Positions 35,401-43,787 of a stretch of DNA of 64,000 nucleotides are shown in pieces (within the stretch, counting starts at the first letter, position 1; every line of letters begins with the position of its first letter). The position numbers were made by a program, and so were the translations under genes. This DNA is from an uncultured Kiritimatiellota bacterium (lineage in GTDB: Bacteria > Verrucomicrobiota > Kiritimatiellia > RFP12 > DVOR01): contig CALXMT010000010.1 of NCBI GenBank assembly GCA_944389545.1, positions 1 to 64,000 of the forward strand, written 5' to 3'. Under the pieces are notes generated by a model that saw only the letters and a program-made list of their open reading frames with translations, searched no databases and was not told the origin of the DNA.

Positions 35401-36667
35401 CGCCGGCGAGCCTTCCCCCGGCGTCCCGGCCATCCCCGCCCTCCGCGGCGCGCTCCCCGGCTCCGCGCTCCCCCTGCGCGAGGCCATGGCCCTGGCCATG
35501 CGCAACTACATCGTCCGCCGCGACGCCCACAAGACCATCATCGCCGGCTATCCCTGGTTCCTCGACTGGGGCCGCGACACCCTCATCGCCCTGCGCGGCG
35601 TCGCCGCCGCCGGCGACTGGGACACCGTCTTCGACGTCCTGCGCGAGTTCGGCCGCTTCGAGCGCAACGGCACCATCCCCAACATGATCCGCGGCGAGGA
35701 CGACGCCAACCGCGAGACCGTCGACGCCCCCCTCTGGCTCGCCGTCTGCGCCGACGACGCCATCGCCGAGCACGGCGCCAAGAAGGTCCTCGGCCTCGAC
35801 TGCGGCGGCCGCACCCTCCGCGACATCCTCATCTCCATCGCCGAGCACTACATCTCCGGCACCGAGAACGGCATCAAGGCCGACCCCGAGACCGGCCTTG
35901 TCTGGGCCCCCGCCCACTATACCTGGATGGACACCAACTATCCCGCCGGCACGCCCCGCAACGGCTACGCCGTCGAGATCCAGGCCCTCTGGGTGCGCCT
36001 GCTCGACCTCCTCGGCCGCGAGGTCGCCCCTAAATGGAAACGCCTCGCCGGGCGCGTCCGCCGCGCCTTCCGCGAGCTCTTCCCCCTGCCCGAAGGCGGC
36101 CTCTCCGACTGCCTCTACGCCGAGCAGGGCGTCGGCGCCCGCCAGGCCCAGCCCGACGACGCCGTCCGCCCCAACCAGCTCTACGCCGTCACCCTCGGCC
36201 TCCTCAAGGACGACAAACCCCTCGCCGAATCCGTCCTGGCCGCCACCGAGCAACTTCTCCTGCCCGGCGCCATCCGCACCCTCGCCGACCGCCCTGTCCG
36301 CCGCGCCCTTCCCATCGTCCGCGACGGCAAGCTCCTCAACGACCCCCACAATCCCTACTGGGGCCGCTACGAGGGCGACGAGGACACCCGCCGCAAGCCC
36401 GCCTACCACAACGGCACCGGCTGGACCCTCCCCTTCCCGCTCTACGCCGAGGCCCTCTTCCGCCTCTACGGCGAGCCCGCGCGCCCCATCGCCCGCGCCA
36501 TCCTCGCCTCCGCCGAGCACCTCGTCAACCAGGACTGCGTCACCCAGCTCCCCGAGTGCGTCATGGGCGACGCCCCCCACGAGCCTTGCGGCACCGGCGC
36601 CCAGGCTTGGGGCGTCTCCGAGCTCCTCCGCGTCCTCACCCTCGTCGAGCCCCAAGAGGAGGCGTGA
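32429..36667 (+). CDS. Bifunctional glycogen debranching enzyme: GH13 domain fused to GH133 amylo-1,6-glucosidase
   Basis: Large cytoplasmic protein (1412 aa) combining two carbohydrate-active domains in the order of the eukaryotic indirect debrancher. The N-terminal GH13 domain has MDLPANHTGW, DGFRCDAGYMIP with the likely nucleophile Asp (about residue 323), FLLEGLGG with the acid Glu (about 353) and ETHDN with the third acidic residue (about 411). The C-terminal third is GH133-like: YPWFLDWGRDTLIAL (about 1041-1055), RETVDAPLWLAVC and PAYHNGTGWTLPFPLY. The middle is less conserved. ATG 32429 has AGAGAGGG upstream; no signal peptide. Two genes follow in the same direction. Transferase versus other GH13 activity is inferred. 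Confidence 0.87.
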   Translation: MRQEPAAGSHLLRWVGDILEIRAFREERGAGRMVFRTNLGAASVHQREVLAHVDEARLISGDDWHDIPMESCGRGEWRVRIPLLEVGVFAGKICFIPNHTPIPEWADGQNTIIKVAPAHTMADNSVYAAFTRQFGPVMAAPFAPTPFADEEKALDKAGYTVIPPSGTFRSLARHLDHIFSGLGFRNLLLLPIHPTPTTYARMGRYGSPFAGLDFLSVDPALAEFDTSATPLDQFRELVTATHAHDGRLFMDLPANHTGWAATFQIHHPEWYKRNVDGSFHSPGAWGVTWADLVELDYSKPALRRKIADVFLYWCRLGVDGFRCDAGYMIPKAAWDVIVALVRREFPDTVFLLEGLGGPMETTEALIGDSGLDWAYSEVFQTYDRRAFEAMLPNTLRLSEQRGPLIHFAETHDNNRLAATSPAWARLRLMLSAMLAQQGGFGITAGVEWYAQEKIDVHGCGGLNWGAADNACALIRRLNAILRCHPLFGPGTSLAMVQRGGGNVLAVTRSRPGHEPLLILANLDWKQPQSVSFDASGFPYREAYDLIEGKPCLVNPLRMPLKPGQVRCLSSRPGDLTAVEGAASQRGAAPITGMAKRYRLVMALRTLKWTEQSADLYKDDLDALANRFIADPLAFADHRAITLRLPSDLRREVIVPTGALLFVTAASPFRVTLFDAEGAAISSGRSISLADGGQGLMLPVRREFDAYLGPQRNTVRLTLDAELYAPTGAQRHRSTVWALGLGETTGRVKRRFSGLEVKDLATARALLTNGTGAMAQIRLKWGDIRSQYDCLLALNRHPSVPDDRQVFLTRCRAWILCNGFSAPLGGPCLVHVTVAPDGSAAEWRFSAPCGMGRRVPITLRVALEPGTNRVVLRFKRERNTGPFRDPAVTVGLVLRPDIEWRNFHCKTKAYAGPERDWPKAVTNRPDGFDFAPEPGVKMALTMAGSEWNPEAQWTYNVTHPEEAARGQEGASDLWSPGWFHIELDRGQEATLVAGEPSPGVPAIPALRGALPGSALPLREAMALAMRNYIVRRDAHKTIIAGYPWFLDWGRDTLIALRGVAAAGDWDTVFDVLREFGRFERNGTIPNMIRGEDDANRETVDAPLWLAVCADDAIAEHGAKKVLGLDCGGRTLRDILISIAEHYISGTENGIKADPETGLVWAPAHYTWMDTNYPAGTPRNGYAVEIQALWVRLLDLLGREVAPKWKRLAGRVRRAFRELFPLPEGGLSDCLYAEQGVGARQAQPDDAVRPNQLYAVTLGLLKDDKPLAESVLAATEQLLLPGAIRTLADRPVRRALPIVRDGKLLNDPHNPYWGRYEGDEDTRRKPAYHNGTGWTLPFPLYAEALFRLYGEPARPIARAILASAEHLVNQDCVTQLPECVMGDAPHEPCGTGAQAWGVSELLRVLTLVEPQEEA

Positions 36668-36675
36668 GGCGCGCC

Positions 36676-37641
36676 ATGCCCGCCACCCGAGGATCCGGAC
36701 TCGTCCGCTGTTGGGAGAAGGTCTATTGCCGCCTGCGCATCTGGTGGTTCACGGCCGTTGCGTGGTTCCTGCCGCGCCATTCCGTGCTGGCGCGCATCGT
36801 TCGTTCGCGCGGGTGCAAGGTGAAGCCGCGCCGAAAAGAGATGGGCTGGGTCGCGCATCTGGCAACGATGTGCAACGACTTTGCGCCAGACACGGATGTT
36901 CTGGTGCTTGGCAGTTCGCATCCATTCCATGCCATCAATCCCGCACGGGCGAAGCACTTGCGGATGTGGAATGCCTCAATCATCGCGGGCGACATCTACA
37001 CGGCCTACCATCTCTACCTCGCGTTTCGGAAGCGATGGCCTTGGCGCCCCAATCAAATGGTCTTGCTCGGCGAAGATTTTTGGCAGGTTTCGTACCAGAT
37101 GGAGTTCACCATCTACTTCACCACGTCCGTGGCGTTGCATCTGCTCGCCGGGGTGCCGTACCGCAGGCCAGCCCTGATGCGCCCGTATGAGCGTGTCATC
37201 AAGGGTATGCTAAGCGAACTGTCGGGGGCACCCCCGCCGCAGAACGTTTATCGCGGGCATGGCATATTGCGCGAGTTGGAAGGTAAGAGCGCCGCCGAAC
37301 GTTTTGCGCGGCATAGGGCGTTTGCGTCGTTTGTGCCGACTGAGCTTCAATGGCTTATCCGTCTGCGCGAGGCGGTGGAGGCCGATGGTCGCCGTCTCGC
37401 CTTGGTGCGCATTCCGCATAGATCGGATTATGTCCGTGAGGGGCATGCCGCTGGCGTGGATCTTTGGGCGACCGCCGCTTCGGCTCGCGAGGGGCTCCCT
37501 TTGTTCGACCATTTCGAGCTTCAACCGGCGGATCCAATTTGCTTTGCCAATGCCGACCACCTTTCTCCCGAGGGTGCCGATTGGTTCACCCCTATCGTGG
37601 AACGCGATTTAATCCGCTTAAACACTCACCAACAGGAGTAA
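36676..37641 (+). CDS. SGNH-hydrolase-like hypothetical protein
   Basis: 321 aa, family not firmly recognised. An N-terminal hydrophobic stretch (RIWWFTAVAWFLP, about residues 21-33) may anchor it. DVLVLGSSHPFHAINPA (about 74-90) looks like an SGNH/DltD-type nucleophile block, and NADHLSPEGADWF near the C terminus fits the Asp/His block, so an esterase or O-acyl-transfer role on envelope polysaccharide is possible. It starts 8 bases after the debranching enzyme. GC content and codon use are visibly lower than the gene before it, hinting at separate origin. Upstream in-frame extension is a shadow of that gene. Confidence 0.6.
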   Translation: MPATRGSGLVRCWEKVYCRLRIWWFTAVAWFLPRHSVLARIVRSRGCKVKPRRKEMGWVAHLATMCNDFAPDTDVLVLGSSHPFHAINPARAKHLRMWNASIIAGDIYTAYHLYLAFRKRWPWRPNQMVLLGEDFWQVSYQMEFTIYFTTSVALHLLAGVPYRRPALMRPYERVIKGMLSELSGAPPPQNVYRGHGILRELEGKSAAERFARHRAFASFVPTELQWLIRLREAVEADGRRLALVRIPHRSDYVREGHAAGVDLWATAASAREGLPLFDHFELQPADPICFANADHLSPEGADWFTPIVERDLIRLNTHQQE

Positions 37642-37647
37642 GACCCG

Positions 37648-38214
37648 ATGATCGACCCGGAGTTACAGGCGCGCGTCGAGCGAAAGCTTGACCTGAACGA
37701 ACGGCTGGTGTGGGCCGGCAAGCCCGTGCCGTGGGCCTTTTCCAAGAAGACCCTCGGCGCCATGCTCTTCGGCATCCCGTGGAGCTTCATCACGGCCATA
37801 GTGATGAGTGGGTTCATCTACGGACTCTTCTTCACCGAAGACGGACGCGGGGAACCGTTGGCGTTGAAGATAGGCCTCTGCATCTTCTTCGTTCCCTTCG
37901 TCTGCGTCGGCCTTGGCATGCTCGGCGCCCCGCTCTGGTGCCGTCTCCGCACCTCGCGGTGGGTCTACGCGGTCACCGACAAGCGTGCCCTCCTCATCGG
38001 CCTCTTTCACACGCGCGACTGGCGTGCCTCCGAGCTGAGGTTTGTCGATCGCGCCGACCACCGCAACGGCCGCTCCGATTTCTTCTTTGCCCATGACGGG
38101 GGGAACGGCAACGGCACCCGTTGCCCGACAGGCTTCCACAACCTCCCCACCGCCGAGGCGTCCGCCGCCGAATCCGCCCTCCGCACTTTGATGAAGGGAA
38201 GGAACAACGCATGA
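37648..38214 (+). CDS. PH-domain-like two-pass membrane protein
   Basis: 188 aa. Two hydrophobic segments (about residues 36-62 and 75-97) are followed by WVYAVTDKRALLIGLF, the strand pattern of bacterial PH-like (DUF304/YdbT-type) domains, and a loop rich in Gly, Asn and His. AGGAG lies upstream of ATG 37648, 6 bases after the preceding gene. Role unknown; family call moderate. Confidence 0.55.
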   Translation: MIDPELQARVERKLDLNERLVWAGKPVPWAFSKKTLGAMLFGIPWSFITAIVMSGFIYGLFFTEDGRGEPLALKIGLCIFFVPFVCVGLGMLGAPLWCRLRTSRWVYAVTDKRALLIGLFHTRDWRASELRFVDRADHRNGRSDFFFAHDGGNGNGTRCPTGFHNLPTAEASAAESALRTLMKGRNNA

Positions 38215-38321
38215 GAGGTCTGCTCGCATTCGCGGCGGGGATGGCCGCGCCCACCTCGCCTCGGTGCATTACATTGTGCGACTTTCCCTTTCATGATTTC
38301 TTGCCTTGCCCATGGTTCCTT

Positions 38322-38332
38322 TTTGGTATAGT
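38322..38332 (+). promoter_or_regulatory. Putative promoter of the GDSL hydrolase gene
   Basis: TTTTTGG precedes TATAGT (38327-38332); a TTGCCT (38301-38306) lies upstream but with a long 20-base spacer. The ATG is 84 bases downstream. The gap back to the PH-domain gene holds no other gene. Confidence 0.4.
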
Positions 38333-38416
38333 AATGGTGTCACCCTCGCCCAGTGCTTTCGTTCACTGATTGGCGGGTTTTTCTTTGCAACCGCTTTGGA
38401 AGCTAGGAGAGTAGCA

Positions 38417-39124
38417 ATGGGTAACAATCTTCAGATGAAACGAATGGTGTTCCTGCTTGCCGTGTGCGCGGCACTCGCGGGCGTCTGGGGCGCGGAGGTG
38501 GGACACCGCCTGGGTGTGCCGTGGTGGAAGGCGCGGCTGGAGGAGAAGGAGACTCAGGCGCAGACGCACCATGACACGGTCTTCATCGGCGACTCCATCA
38601 CGCACAACTGGGACAACCTCGCCCCGGACCTGCAGAAGCAATACTTCGGTGATGTCTTGAACCTGGGCTTCAGCGGCGACCGCACCCACGAGGTCCTCTG
38701 GCGCATCCGCCGCATCGACTGGGCGAAGGTCGCGCCCAAGCGCATCATGCTGATGATTGGCACGAACAACGCCGGCACGAATGTCGCGCCGGAGGAGACC
38801 TTCGAGGGCATTCGCGCCATTGTCGACCACCTAAAGGCCGAGTGCCCGGACGCCACCATCACGCTTCTCAAAATCTTCCCGCGCGGGAATGATGAGAAGG
38901 ATGGCGCCCGCCGCTTGAACGACGCCGTGAACGCCCGACTCCATGAATTGGCCGACGGCAAACGCGTCCTGTTGCGCGACGTCTCGCCCTTCTACTTCAT
39001 GCCGGACGGCAAGACGCTCAACCGCGCCTTGGTGCCCGACCTGCTCCACCCCAACCGCGAAGGCTTGCGTATCTGGGCCGCGGTCGTCGCCCCGGAGTTC
39101 ATGGGCTGGAACGCCGCCCCCTGA
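38417..39124 (+). CDS. Secreted GDSL/SGNH-family hydrolase
   Basis: 235 aa, similar to the platelet-activating-factor acetylhydrolase-like GDSL group, which includes sialate and carbohydrate esterases. ATG 38417 has AGGAGA upstream. A signal peptide follows (MKRMVFLLAVCAALAGVWGA, starting at residue 7), so export is likely. Catalytic blocks: FIGDSITHNW with the Ser, GFSGDRT with Gly, IGTNNAG with Asn, and DLLHPNREGL with Asp/His. Stand-alone. Substrate is not evident. Confidence 0.88.
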   Translation: MGNNLQMKRMVFLLAVCAALAGVWGAEVGHRLGVPWWKARLEEKETQAQTHHDTVFIGDSITHNWDNLAPDLQKQYFGDVLNLGFSGDRTHEVLWRIRRIDWAKVAPKRIMLMIGTNNAGTNVAPEETFEGIRAIVDHLKAECPDATITLLKIFPRGNDEKDGARRLNDAVNARLHELADGKRVLLRDVSPFYFMPDGKTLNRALVPDLLHPNREGLRIWAAVVAPEFMGWNAAP

Positions 39125-39142
39125 TTCTCCTTTGCAGGGAGG

Positions 39143-39964
39143 TCAGCGCGCAGGGGTGGGCTCGATCAGCGTGTAGGGAACAACGAAAGGCGTGCGTGTC
39201 TCGCCGTCGATGACGGAGAGGTAGAGTTCGCCGGAGACATACCCGAGGCCATCGATGGCCGAAGCGCGGAGCCGCTGGGGCGCAGGGAGCGCGGCAGGCA
39301 GGTCCTGCGGCTCCAAAGTCTTGGCGATGCCGACCCGACCGGGGTCGCGGGTCTGGAAGACCGTGAAATCAACCACATCACAAACCGCACCGGCATCGGC
39401 CATTAGGATAAACTGGAAGGGACGCTCCTGCAGCGTCTCCGGCAGGTCGCGCGCGACGGTTCCGGTGGACTCTCCGGCAGGCAACCCAAAGGCGCCGAGA
39501 TCGGTCAAGCGACCGGTCTCGACATCTCGGGCGAAGAGGTACACCGGACCGGCCTCCTGCGCGTCGGGACGGGCGAGCGAGAGGGAGACGAATTTGCCCC
39601 CCACGAAGAGCCGCGGCATCCACAGCCCGGTTTGCCCGCTCGTCGTCTTGCGCAGGCGCTTGGCGGCGGCGTCCCACGTCCACCCCTCCGACACGAGGTC
39701 TTCGAGACCGGCGCCGCGGTTGACAGGCTCCTTCTCGAAGAAGGCCTCGACGCCCAGATAACGCACGGAGCCCTTGGTGACGGCGGGATTCTCGACCCAG
39801 GTGAGGGACGACGGCTCCCCGCCGGCACGGGGCAGGCCGACAAGCCGTCCACCGGGAAGCGTATCGACGCTCCTCAACAGGAAGCACTCGGCATCGGCGG
39901 CGGTGACCGCGGCAAAAGTTTGGACAGCGCCCAAGAGCAGGGCAGACAACAGGACACTTTTCAT
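39143..39964 (-). CDS. Hypothetical secreted protein
   Basis: 273 aa with an N-terminal signal peptide (MKSVLLSALLLGAVQTFAAV). I do not recognise the mature domain; it looks beta-rich and has no cysteine cluster or repeats. Its ATG overlaps the stop of the antiporter gene (ATGA), so the two are co-translated, and a periplasmic or outer-membrane role linked to that transporter, or simply operon sharing, is possible. Confidence 0.6.
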   Translation of the reverse strand: MKSVLLSALLLGAVQTFAAVTAADAECFLLRSVDTLPGGRLVGLPRAGGEPSSLTWVENPAVTKGSVRYLGVEAFFEKEPVNRGAGLEDLVSEGWTWDAAAKRLRKTTSGQTGLWMPRLFVGGKFVSLSLARPDAQEAGPVYLFARDVETGRLTDLGAFGLPAGESTGTVARDLPETLQERPFQFILMADAGAVCDVVDFTVFQTRDPGRVGIAKTLEPQDLPAALPAPQRLRASAIDGLGYVSGELYLSVIDGETRTPFVVPYTLIEPTPAR

Positions 39965-41259
39965 GGTTTTCTCCTCAATGAGGTCCTAATCAACAACACA
40001 AGGGGCACGGTGACCCCCATCAAAATCGGATAAAAGAGCCACGGCAGAAGCGCGGCGGGCGTCACGCTTGCCGCCGCGGCCGCGGCCAGCAACTGTGCGC
40101 CGTAGGGCAGGAGACCCTGCCAGACCGAGGCGTAGATGTCGATGAGCGAGGCCGCACGGGCGGGGCTCACGCCGTGCCGTTGCGCCACGTCGCGCACCAC
40201 GGGCCCGGCCATGACGATAGCCACGGTGTTGTTGGCGGTCGCGACGTCCACGGCCGAGACCAGGGCCGCGATGCCGACCTGCGCCCCGCGCCGCCCCCTC
40301 ACGCGCCTAAGCACATGCTGCAGCAGCCAATCGATGCCGCCGTTCTCGCGCACCAGCCCCAGCACCCCCGCCACGACCAGCGAGATGGCCGTGATGTCGT
40401 ACATCTTCGCCACGCCGTCGCCCACCGCGCGAAAGGCCTCCGCCGCCGGCAGCTCGCCCATCCCGATGCCCACGCCCAGCGAAAGCAACGTCCCCAACGC
40501 CAGCACCAACACCACGTTCATCCCGCACAGCGCCGTCACGAGCACCGCCAGATAGGGCAGGAGCAACGGCACGCTGAAGGGGTGGGCCCCCGCCGGCACG
40601 CCGCCGCCCGGCGCCACCACGATAAAGAGCGCCACCGTAATCAACGCCGCCGGCAACACCAGACGCAGGTTCTCGCGGAACTTCGTCCGCATGTCGCACC
40701 CCTGCGTCCGCGTCGCGGCGATGGTCGTGTCCGAGATAATCGAGAGGTTGTCGCCGAACATCGCCCCGCAGACCACCGCACCCAGACAGAGCGGCGCACC
40801 CATCCCCGTGGCTTCGGCGATGCCCACCGCGATGGGCGCAATGGCCGTGATGGTCCCCACCGATGTCCCCATCGCCGTCGAGGCGAAGGAGGCAATCACG
40901 AAGAGTCCCGCCACCGTCGCCCACGCCGGCAAGACCGAGAGGCCGAAATTGACTGTGCTTGTGACGCACCCCGCCGCCTCGGCCGCGCCCGCGAAGGCAC
41001 CCGCCAACAGGAAGACCAGGCACATCACCATCACATCGGTCTGGCCCATCGCCCGCGCCACCACGTTCAGCCGCTCGGGGAAGGCATGGCGCCGACACTG
41101 CAGAAAGGCCACGCCCAACGCCGCCAGGAAGGGCACAATCGCCGGCAACGTCACCTGCTCATGAAAGGGAATCCCCACCCCCAGAAACAACGCCAACAGA
41201 ATGGCCACCGGAAGGAGGCCGGACAATCTCGGCTGCGTCTGGGAAATGGCGTCAGACAT
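39961..41259 (-). CDS. nhaC: NhaC-family Na+/H+ antiporter-like membrane protein
   Basis: 432 aa with about eleven hydrophobic segments. Signature stretches are ASFASTAMGTSVGTITAIAP, CGAMFGDNLSIISDTTIAAT and ALVSAVDVATANNTVAIVMA, as in NhaC-type antiporters, which also include lactate/malate exchangers. ATG 41259 gives MSDAISQTQPRL; TTG 41265 is an alternative. No clear ribosome binding site. It is first in a two-gene operon, and a cassette-filled gap lies upstream. Confidence 0.85.
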   Translation of the reverse strand: MSDAISQTQPRLSGLLPVAILLALFLGVGIPFHEQVTLPAIVPFLAALGVAFLQCRRHAFPERLNVVARAMGQTDVMVMCLVFLLAGAFAGAAEAAGCVTSTVNFGLSVLPAWATVAGLFVIASFASTAMGTSVGTITAIAPIAVGIAEATGMGAPLCLGAVVCGAMFGDNLSIISDTTIAATRTQGCDMRTKFRENLRLVLPAALITVALFIVVAPGGGVPAGAHPFSVPLLLPYLAVLVTALCGMNVVLVLALGTLLSLGVGIGMGELPAAEAFRAVGDGVAKMYDITAISLVVAGVLGLVRENGGIDWLLQHVLRRVRGRRGAQVGIAALVSAVDVATANNTVAIVMAGPVVRDVAQRHGVSPARAASLIDIYASVWQGLLPYGAQLLAAAAAASVTPAALLPWLFYPILMGVTVPLVLLIRTSLRRKP

Positions 41260-41269
41260 GGTCAATGTG

Positions 41270-41545
41270 AAAATCCCGAAAAAGTTATGAGAAGTAAAAG
41301 ACAGGTATTCTTACAAGGCGGCAAAAGAAATTTCCAAAAGGTGCATCGGCCATTCTCTCTTTTCGGCTAATCCGTCGCGCGCTTGCCGCGCGCTCCGTTC
41401 TCCGTGGCCGTGGGAGATTTGGCCCTCCGAACCTGCACGCGCTGTTCTCCGTTCTCTGGGCGCCAACGGCGCCCTTCCTTCCGGCCGACCCATCGCGCGC
41501 TTGCCGCGCGTTCTGTTCTCTGTTCTCCGTTCTCCGTTCTCTTTA
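41270..41545. repeat. Two repeat cassettes between nhaC and the topoisomerase gene
   Basis: Cassettes at about 41375-41475 and 41489-41545 contain CGCGCGCTTGCCGCGCG hairpins, TCCGTTC/TCTGTTC heptads and the inserted CCGTGGGAGATTTGG...CTGCACG module. The second abuts the topoisomerase stop codon at 41546. No gene. Confidence 0.8.
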
Positions 41546-43369
41546 TTAGAAATCCGTGTTGTCCACGAAGAGGTTGTCGAAGATGTAGCGGCGGCGCTCG
41601 GGGGTGTTCGAGCCCATCAGGAACTGCACGGTGTCCCACACGCGCGTGTCGTTGTGCACGTTCACGGGGGTCAGGCGGATGCCCTCGCCGATGAAGTCCT
41701 TGAACTCCTTGGCGTTGATTTCGCCCAAGCCTTTGAAGCGGGTGATCTCGGCCTTGGCGCCGCAGGCCTTGATGGCGGCCTCGCGCTCGGCGTCGTCGTA
41801 GCAATAGAAACTCTGCTTGGCGTTGCGCACGCGGAAGAGCGGGGTCTCCAGGATGAAGAGGCGGCCATCCTTGATGATGTGGTCGAAGAACCGCAGGAAG
41901 AAGGTGATGAGCAGGTTGCGGATGTGCAGGCCGTCGACATCCGCGTCCGTCGCCAGAATGACCTTGCCGTAGCGCAGGTTGTCCGGCGACTGCTCGATGC
42001 CCAGGCTCTTCACCAGGTCGTAGAACTCCTTGTTCTTGTAGATGGCGTCGCGCCGCTGGTCGCACACGTTGAGGGGCTTGCCGCGGAGCTTGAAGACGGC
42101 CTGCGTCTGGGTGTCGCGCGCGGTGCCCACGGTGCCGCCGGCGGACTTGCCCTCCACCAGGAAGATCATCGTGTCCTCACCCTTGCCCTTGGCCTTGTCC
42201 AGGTGGCGCTTGCAGTCGATCAGCTCCTCCACGCGCACGGCGCTCTGCTTGGCACGCTCGCGGATGGTCTTCTGCAGATCCTTGCTCGCTGCGCGCAGCT
42301 TCGCCGTCTCGTCGATCTTGTCGAGCAGACGCTGCGCCTCCTCGGGGTGACGGTGGAGCTCGTCCTCCACCACCTTCTTGATCTCGGCGACGAGCGCGCC
42401 GCGGATCTCGGGGTTGCCCAGCTTGTTCTTGGTCTGGCTCTCGAAGACGGGGTCCTTCAAGCGGATGGCCACGGCCGCAATGATGCCGTCGCGCGCCACG
42501 TCGCCGTCATAGCGCTTCTTCGAGAACTCCTGCACGCCGCGCAGGAAACCCTCCTTGAAGGCCGTCAAGTGCGTGCCGCCGTCGTTCGTATACTGGCCGT
42601 TGACGAAGGAGTAGTACTCCTCGCCCATGTGGTTGGTGTGCGTGAAGGCCACCTCGAGCATCTTCGAACGGAAGTGGAAGGGCCCATAGAGCTGGCCGCC
42701 GTCGGCCTCCGCCCCGATCAAATCCATCAGGCCGTTCTCAGAACGCACGGGGTCGCCGTTCAGCTCGATCGTCAGCCCCGCGTTCAGATAGGCATACATC
42801 TTCAAGCGCCGCACCACGTGCTCTTCGCGGAAGGCGAACTTCGGAAAGATCTCAATGTCTGGCAGGAAGCCCATGTAGGTCCCGTTCCGCTCCTTCGTCT
42901 CCCCCTCCTTGCGCTCCAACAGTTTCCCCTTCGCGAAGGTCGCCTCCACAAAGCGCCCCTCGCGCGTCGAACGCACCGTGAACCGCTCCGAGAGCGCGTT
43001 CACCGCCTTCGTGCCCACGCCGTTCATGCCCACCGAAAACTGAAACACGTCGTCGTTGTACTTGCCGCCCGTGTTCATCTCGCTCACGCACGCCACGACC
43101 TTTTCCAACGGGATGCCGCGCCCATAGTCGCGCACCGACACCTCGCCCGTCGCGTAATCCAGCTTCACCACGATACGCTTGCCGTAGCCCATGATGAACT
43201 CATCGATGGCGTTGTCCAGCACCTCCTTCAATAGGATATAGATGCCGTCCTCATACTGTGCGCCATCGCCCTTGCGCCCGATGTACATACCCGTGCGCAG
43301 GCGGATATGCTCCATCGGATCAAGGGTCTTGATGCTATCGGCTGTGTATTCGGCTGGGTTCTTCGACAT
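41546..43369 (-). CDS. parE: Type IIA DNA topoisomerase B subunit (ParE-like)
   Basis: ATPase subunit of topoisomerase IV or gyrase. 607 aa, short like ParE and without a gyrase-type insertion. GHKL ATPase motifs: EVLDNAIDEF, RDYGRGIPLEK and VGMNGVGTKAVNALS. TOPRIM: IFLVEGKSAGGT (the usual EGDSAGG has Lys in place of Asp) and ATDADVDGLHIRNLL. ATG 43369 has GAGGAG 5 bases upstream. No A subunit is adjacent. ParE versus GyrB is judged from length and absence of neighbours only. Confidence 0.88.
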   Translation of the reverse strand: MSKNPAEYTADSIKTLDPMEHIRLRTGMYIGRKGDGAQYEDGIYILLKEVLDNAIDEFIMGYGKRIVVKLDYATGEVSVRDYGRGIPLEKVVACVSEMNTGGKYNDDVFQFSVGMNGVGTKAVNALSERFTVRSTREGRFVEATFAKGKLLERKEGETKERNGTYMGFLPDIEIFPKFAFREEHVVRRLKMYAYLNAGLTIELNGDPVRSENGLMDLIGAEADGGQLYGPFHFRSKMLEVAFTHTNHMGEEYYSFVNGQYTNDGGTHLTAFKEGFLRGVQEFSKKRYDGDVARDGIIAAVAIRLKDPVFESQTKNKLGNPEIRGALVAEIKKVVEDELHRHPEEAQRLLDKIDETAKLRAASKDLQKTIRERAKQSAVRVEELIDCKRHLDKAKGKGEDTMIFLVEGKSAGGTVGTARDTQTQAVFKLRGKPLNVCDQRRDAIYKNKEFYDLVKSLGIEQSPDNLRYGKVILATDADVDGLHIRNLLITFFLRFFDHIIKDGRLFILETPLFRVRNAKQSFYCYDDAEREAAIKACGAKAEITRFKGLGEINAKEFKDFIGEGIRLTPVNVHNDTRVWDTVQFLMGSNTPERRRYIFDNLFVDNTDF

Positions 43370-43392
43370 GTCACTCCTCAAAATGTCTCACC

Positions 43393-43403
43393 ATTGTACC
43401 AAA
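43393..43403 (-). promoter_or_regulatory. Promoter of the topoisomerase gene
   Basis: On the minus strand ATTTGG precedes TACAAT (43398 to 43393), giving a leader of about 17 bases before ATG 43369. Confidence 0.45.
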
Positions 43404-43440
43404 TCCCCCCCACCCCCGTCTCCAAGGGACGCAGATGGAA

Positions 43441-43555
43441 TACTGCCCGGGGAAAATGGGGACCGCAAAGACGCAAATCTTGCAGGAAAGGTGGGGCGCT
43501 AACGCCGGGCGCACGGTCGTGCGCCCTCCCGCGCCCCACTTTCCTGCGCCAAAAG
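43441..43555. repeat. 115-bp dispersed repeat, second copy
   Basis: About 109 of 115 positions match 25651-25765 in the same orientation. A shorter relative lies at about 20240-20276. The left edge ACTGCCCGGGGAAA recurs inverted at about 43695-43709, so 43442-43709 could be a longer element with 14-bp terminal inverted repeats. The rest of 43556-43760 shows no gene. Confidence 0.8.
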
Positions 43556-43762
43556 ACTTCTAAAAACGGCCCAAGCGCGAAGCCGATGGGCGGGAGGGAG
43601 CGATCAGCGGTCGTTAGCCCGCAAAGCGACCGGCGTCAGCCCATCTGGCTTCGCGCACACTGGCGTTTTTGCGGGAAAAAGGAGGCTTGCCGATTTCCCC
43701 GGGCAGTGTCGTTTTCCCTTCATTGTCTTAGGGGAGGGTGGTAGGTTTTCTTGCTTCATCCC

Positions 43763-43787
43763 TTAAAGGGGCTTTCTGGACCCTTAT
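43763..43787. repeat. Left remnant of a 23-bp palindrome array split by the IS element
   Basis: TTAAA (43763) and CTTAT (43783-43787) are spaced as in the 18373-18490 array. GGACCCTTAT here joins with AGGGTCTCGG after 45171 to rebuild one intact array palindrome. Confidence 0.6.

Noticed and set aside
33533-36655. Minus-strand frame of 1040 codons opposite the debranching enzyme
   Set aside because: Composition-driven antisense frame; GH13 and GH133 motifs are on the plus strand.
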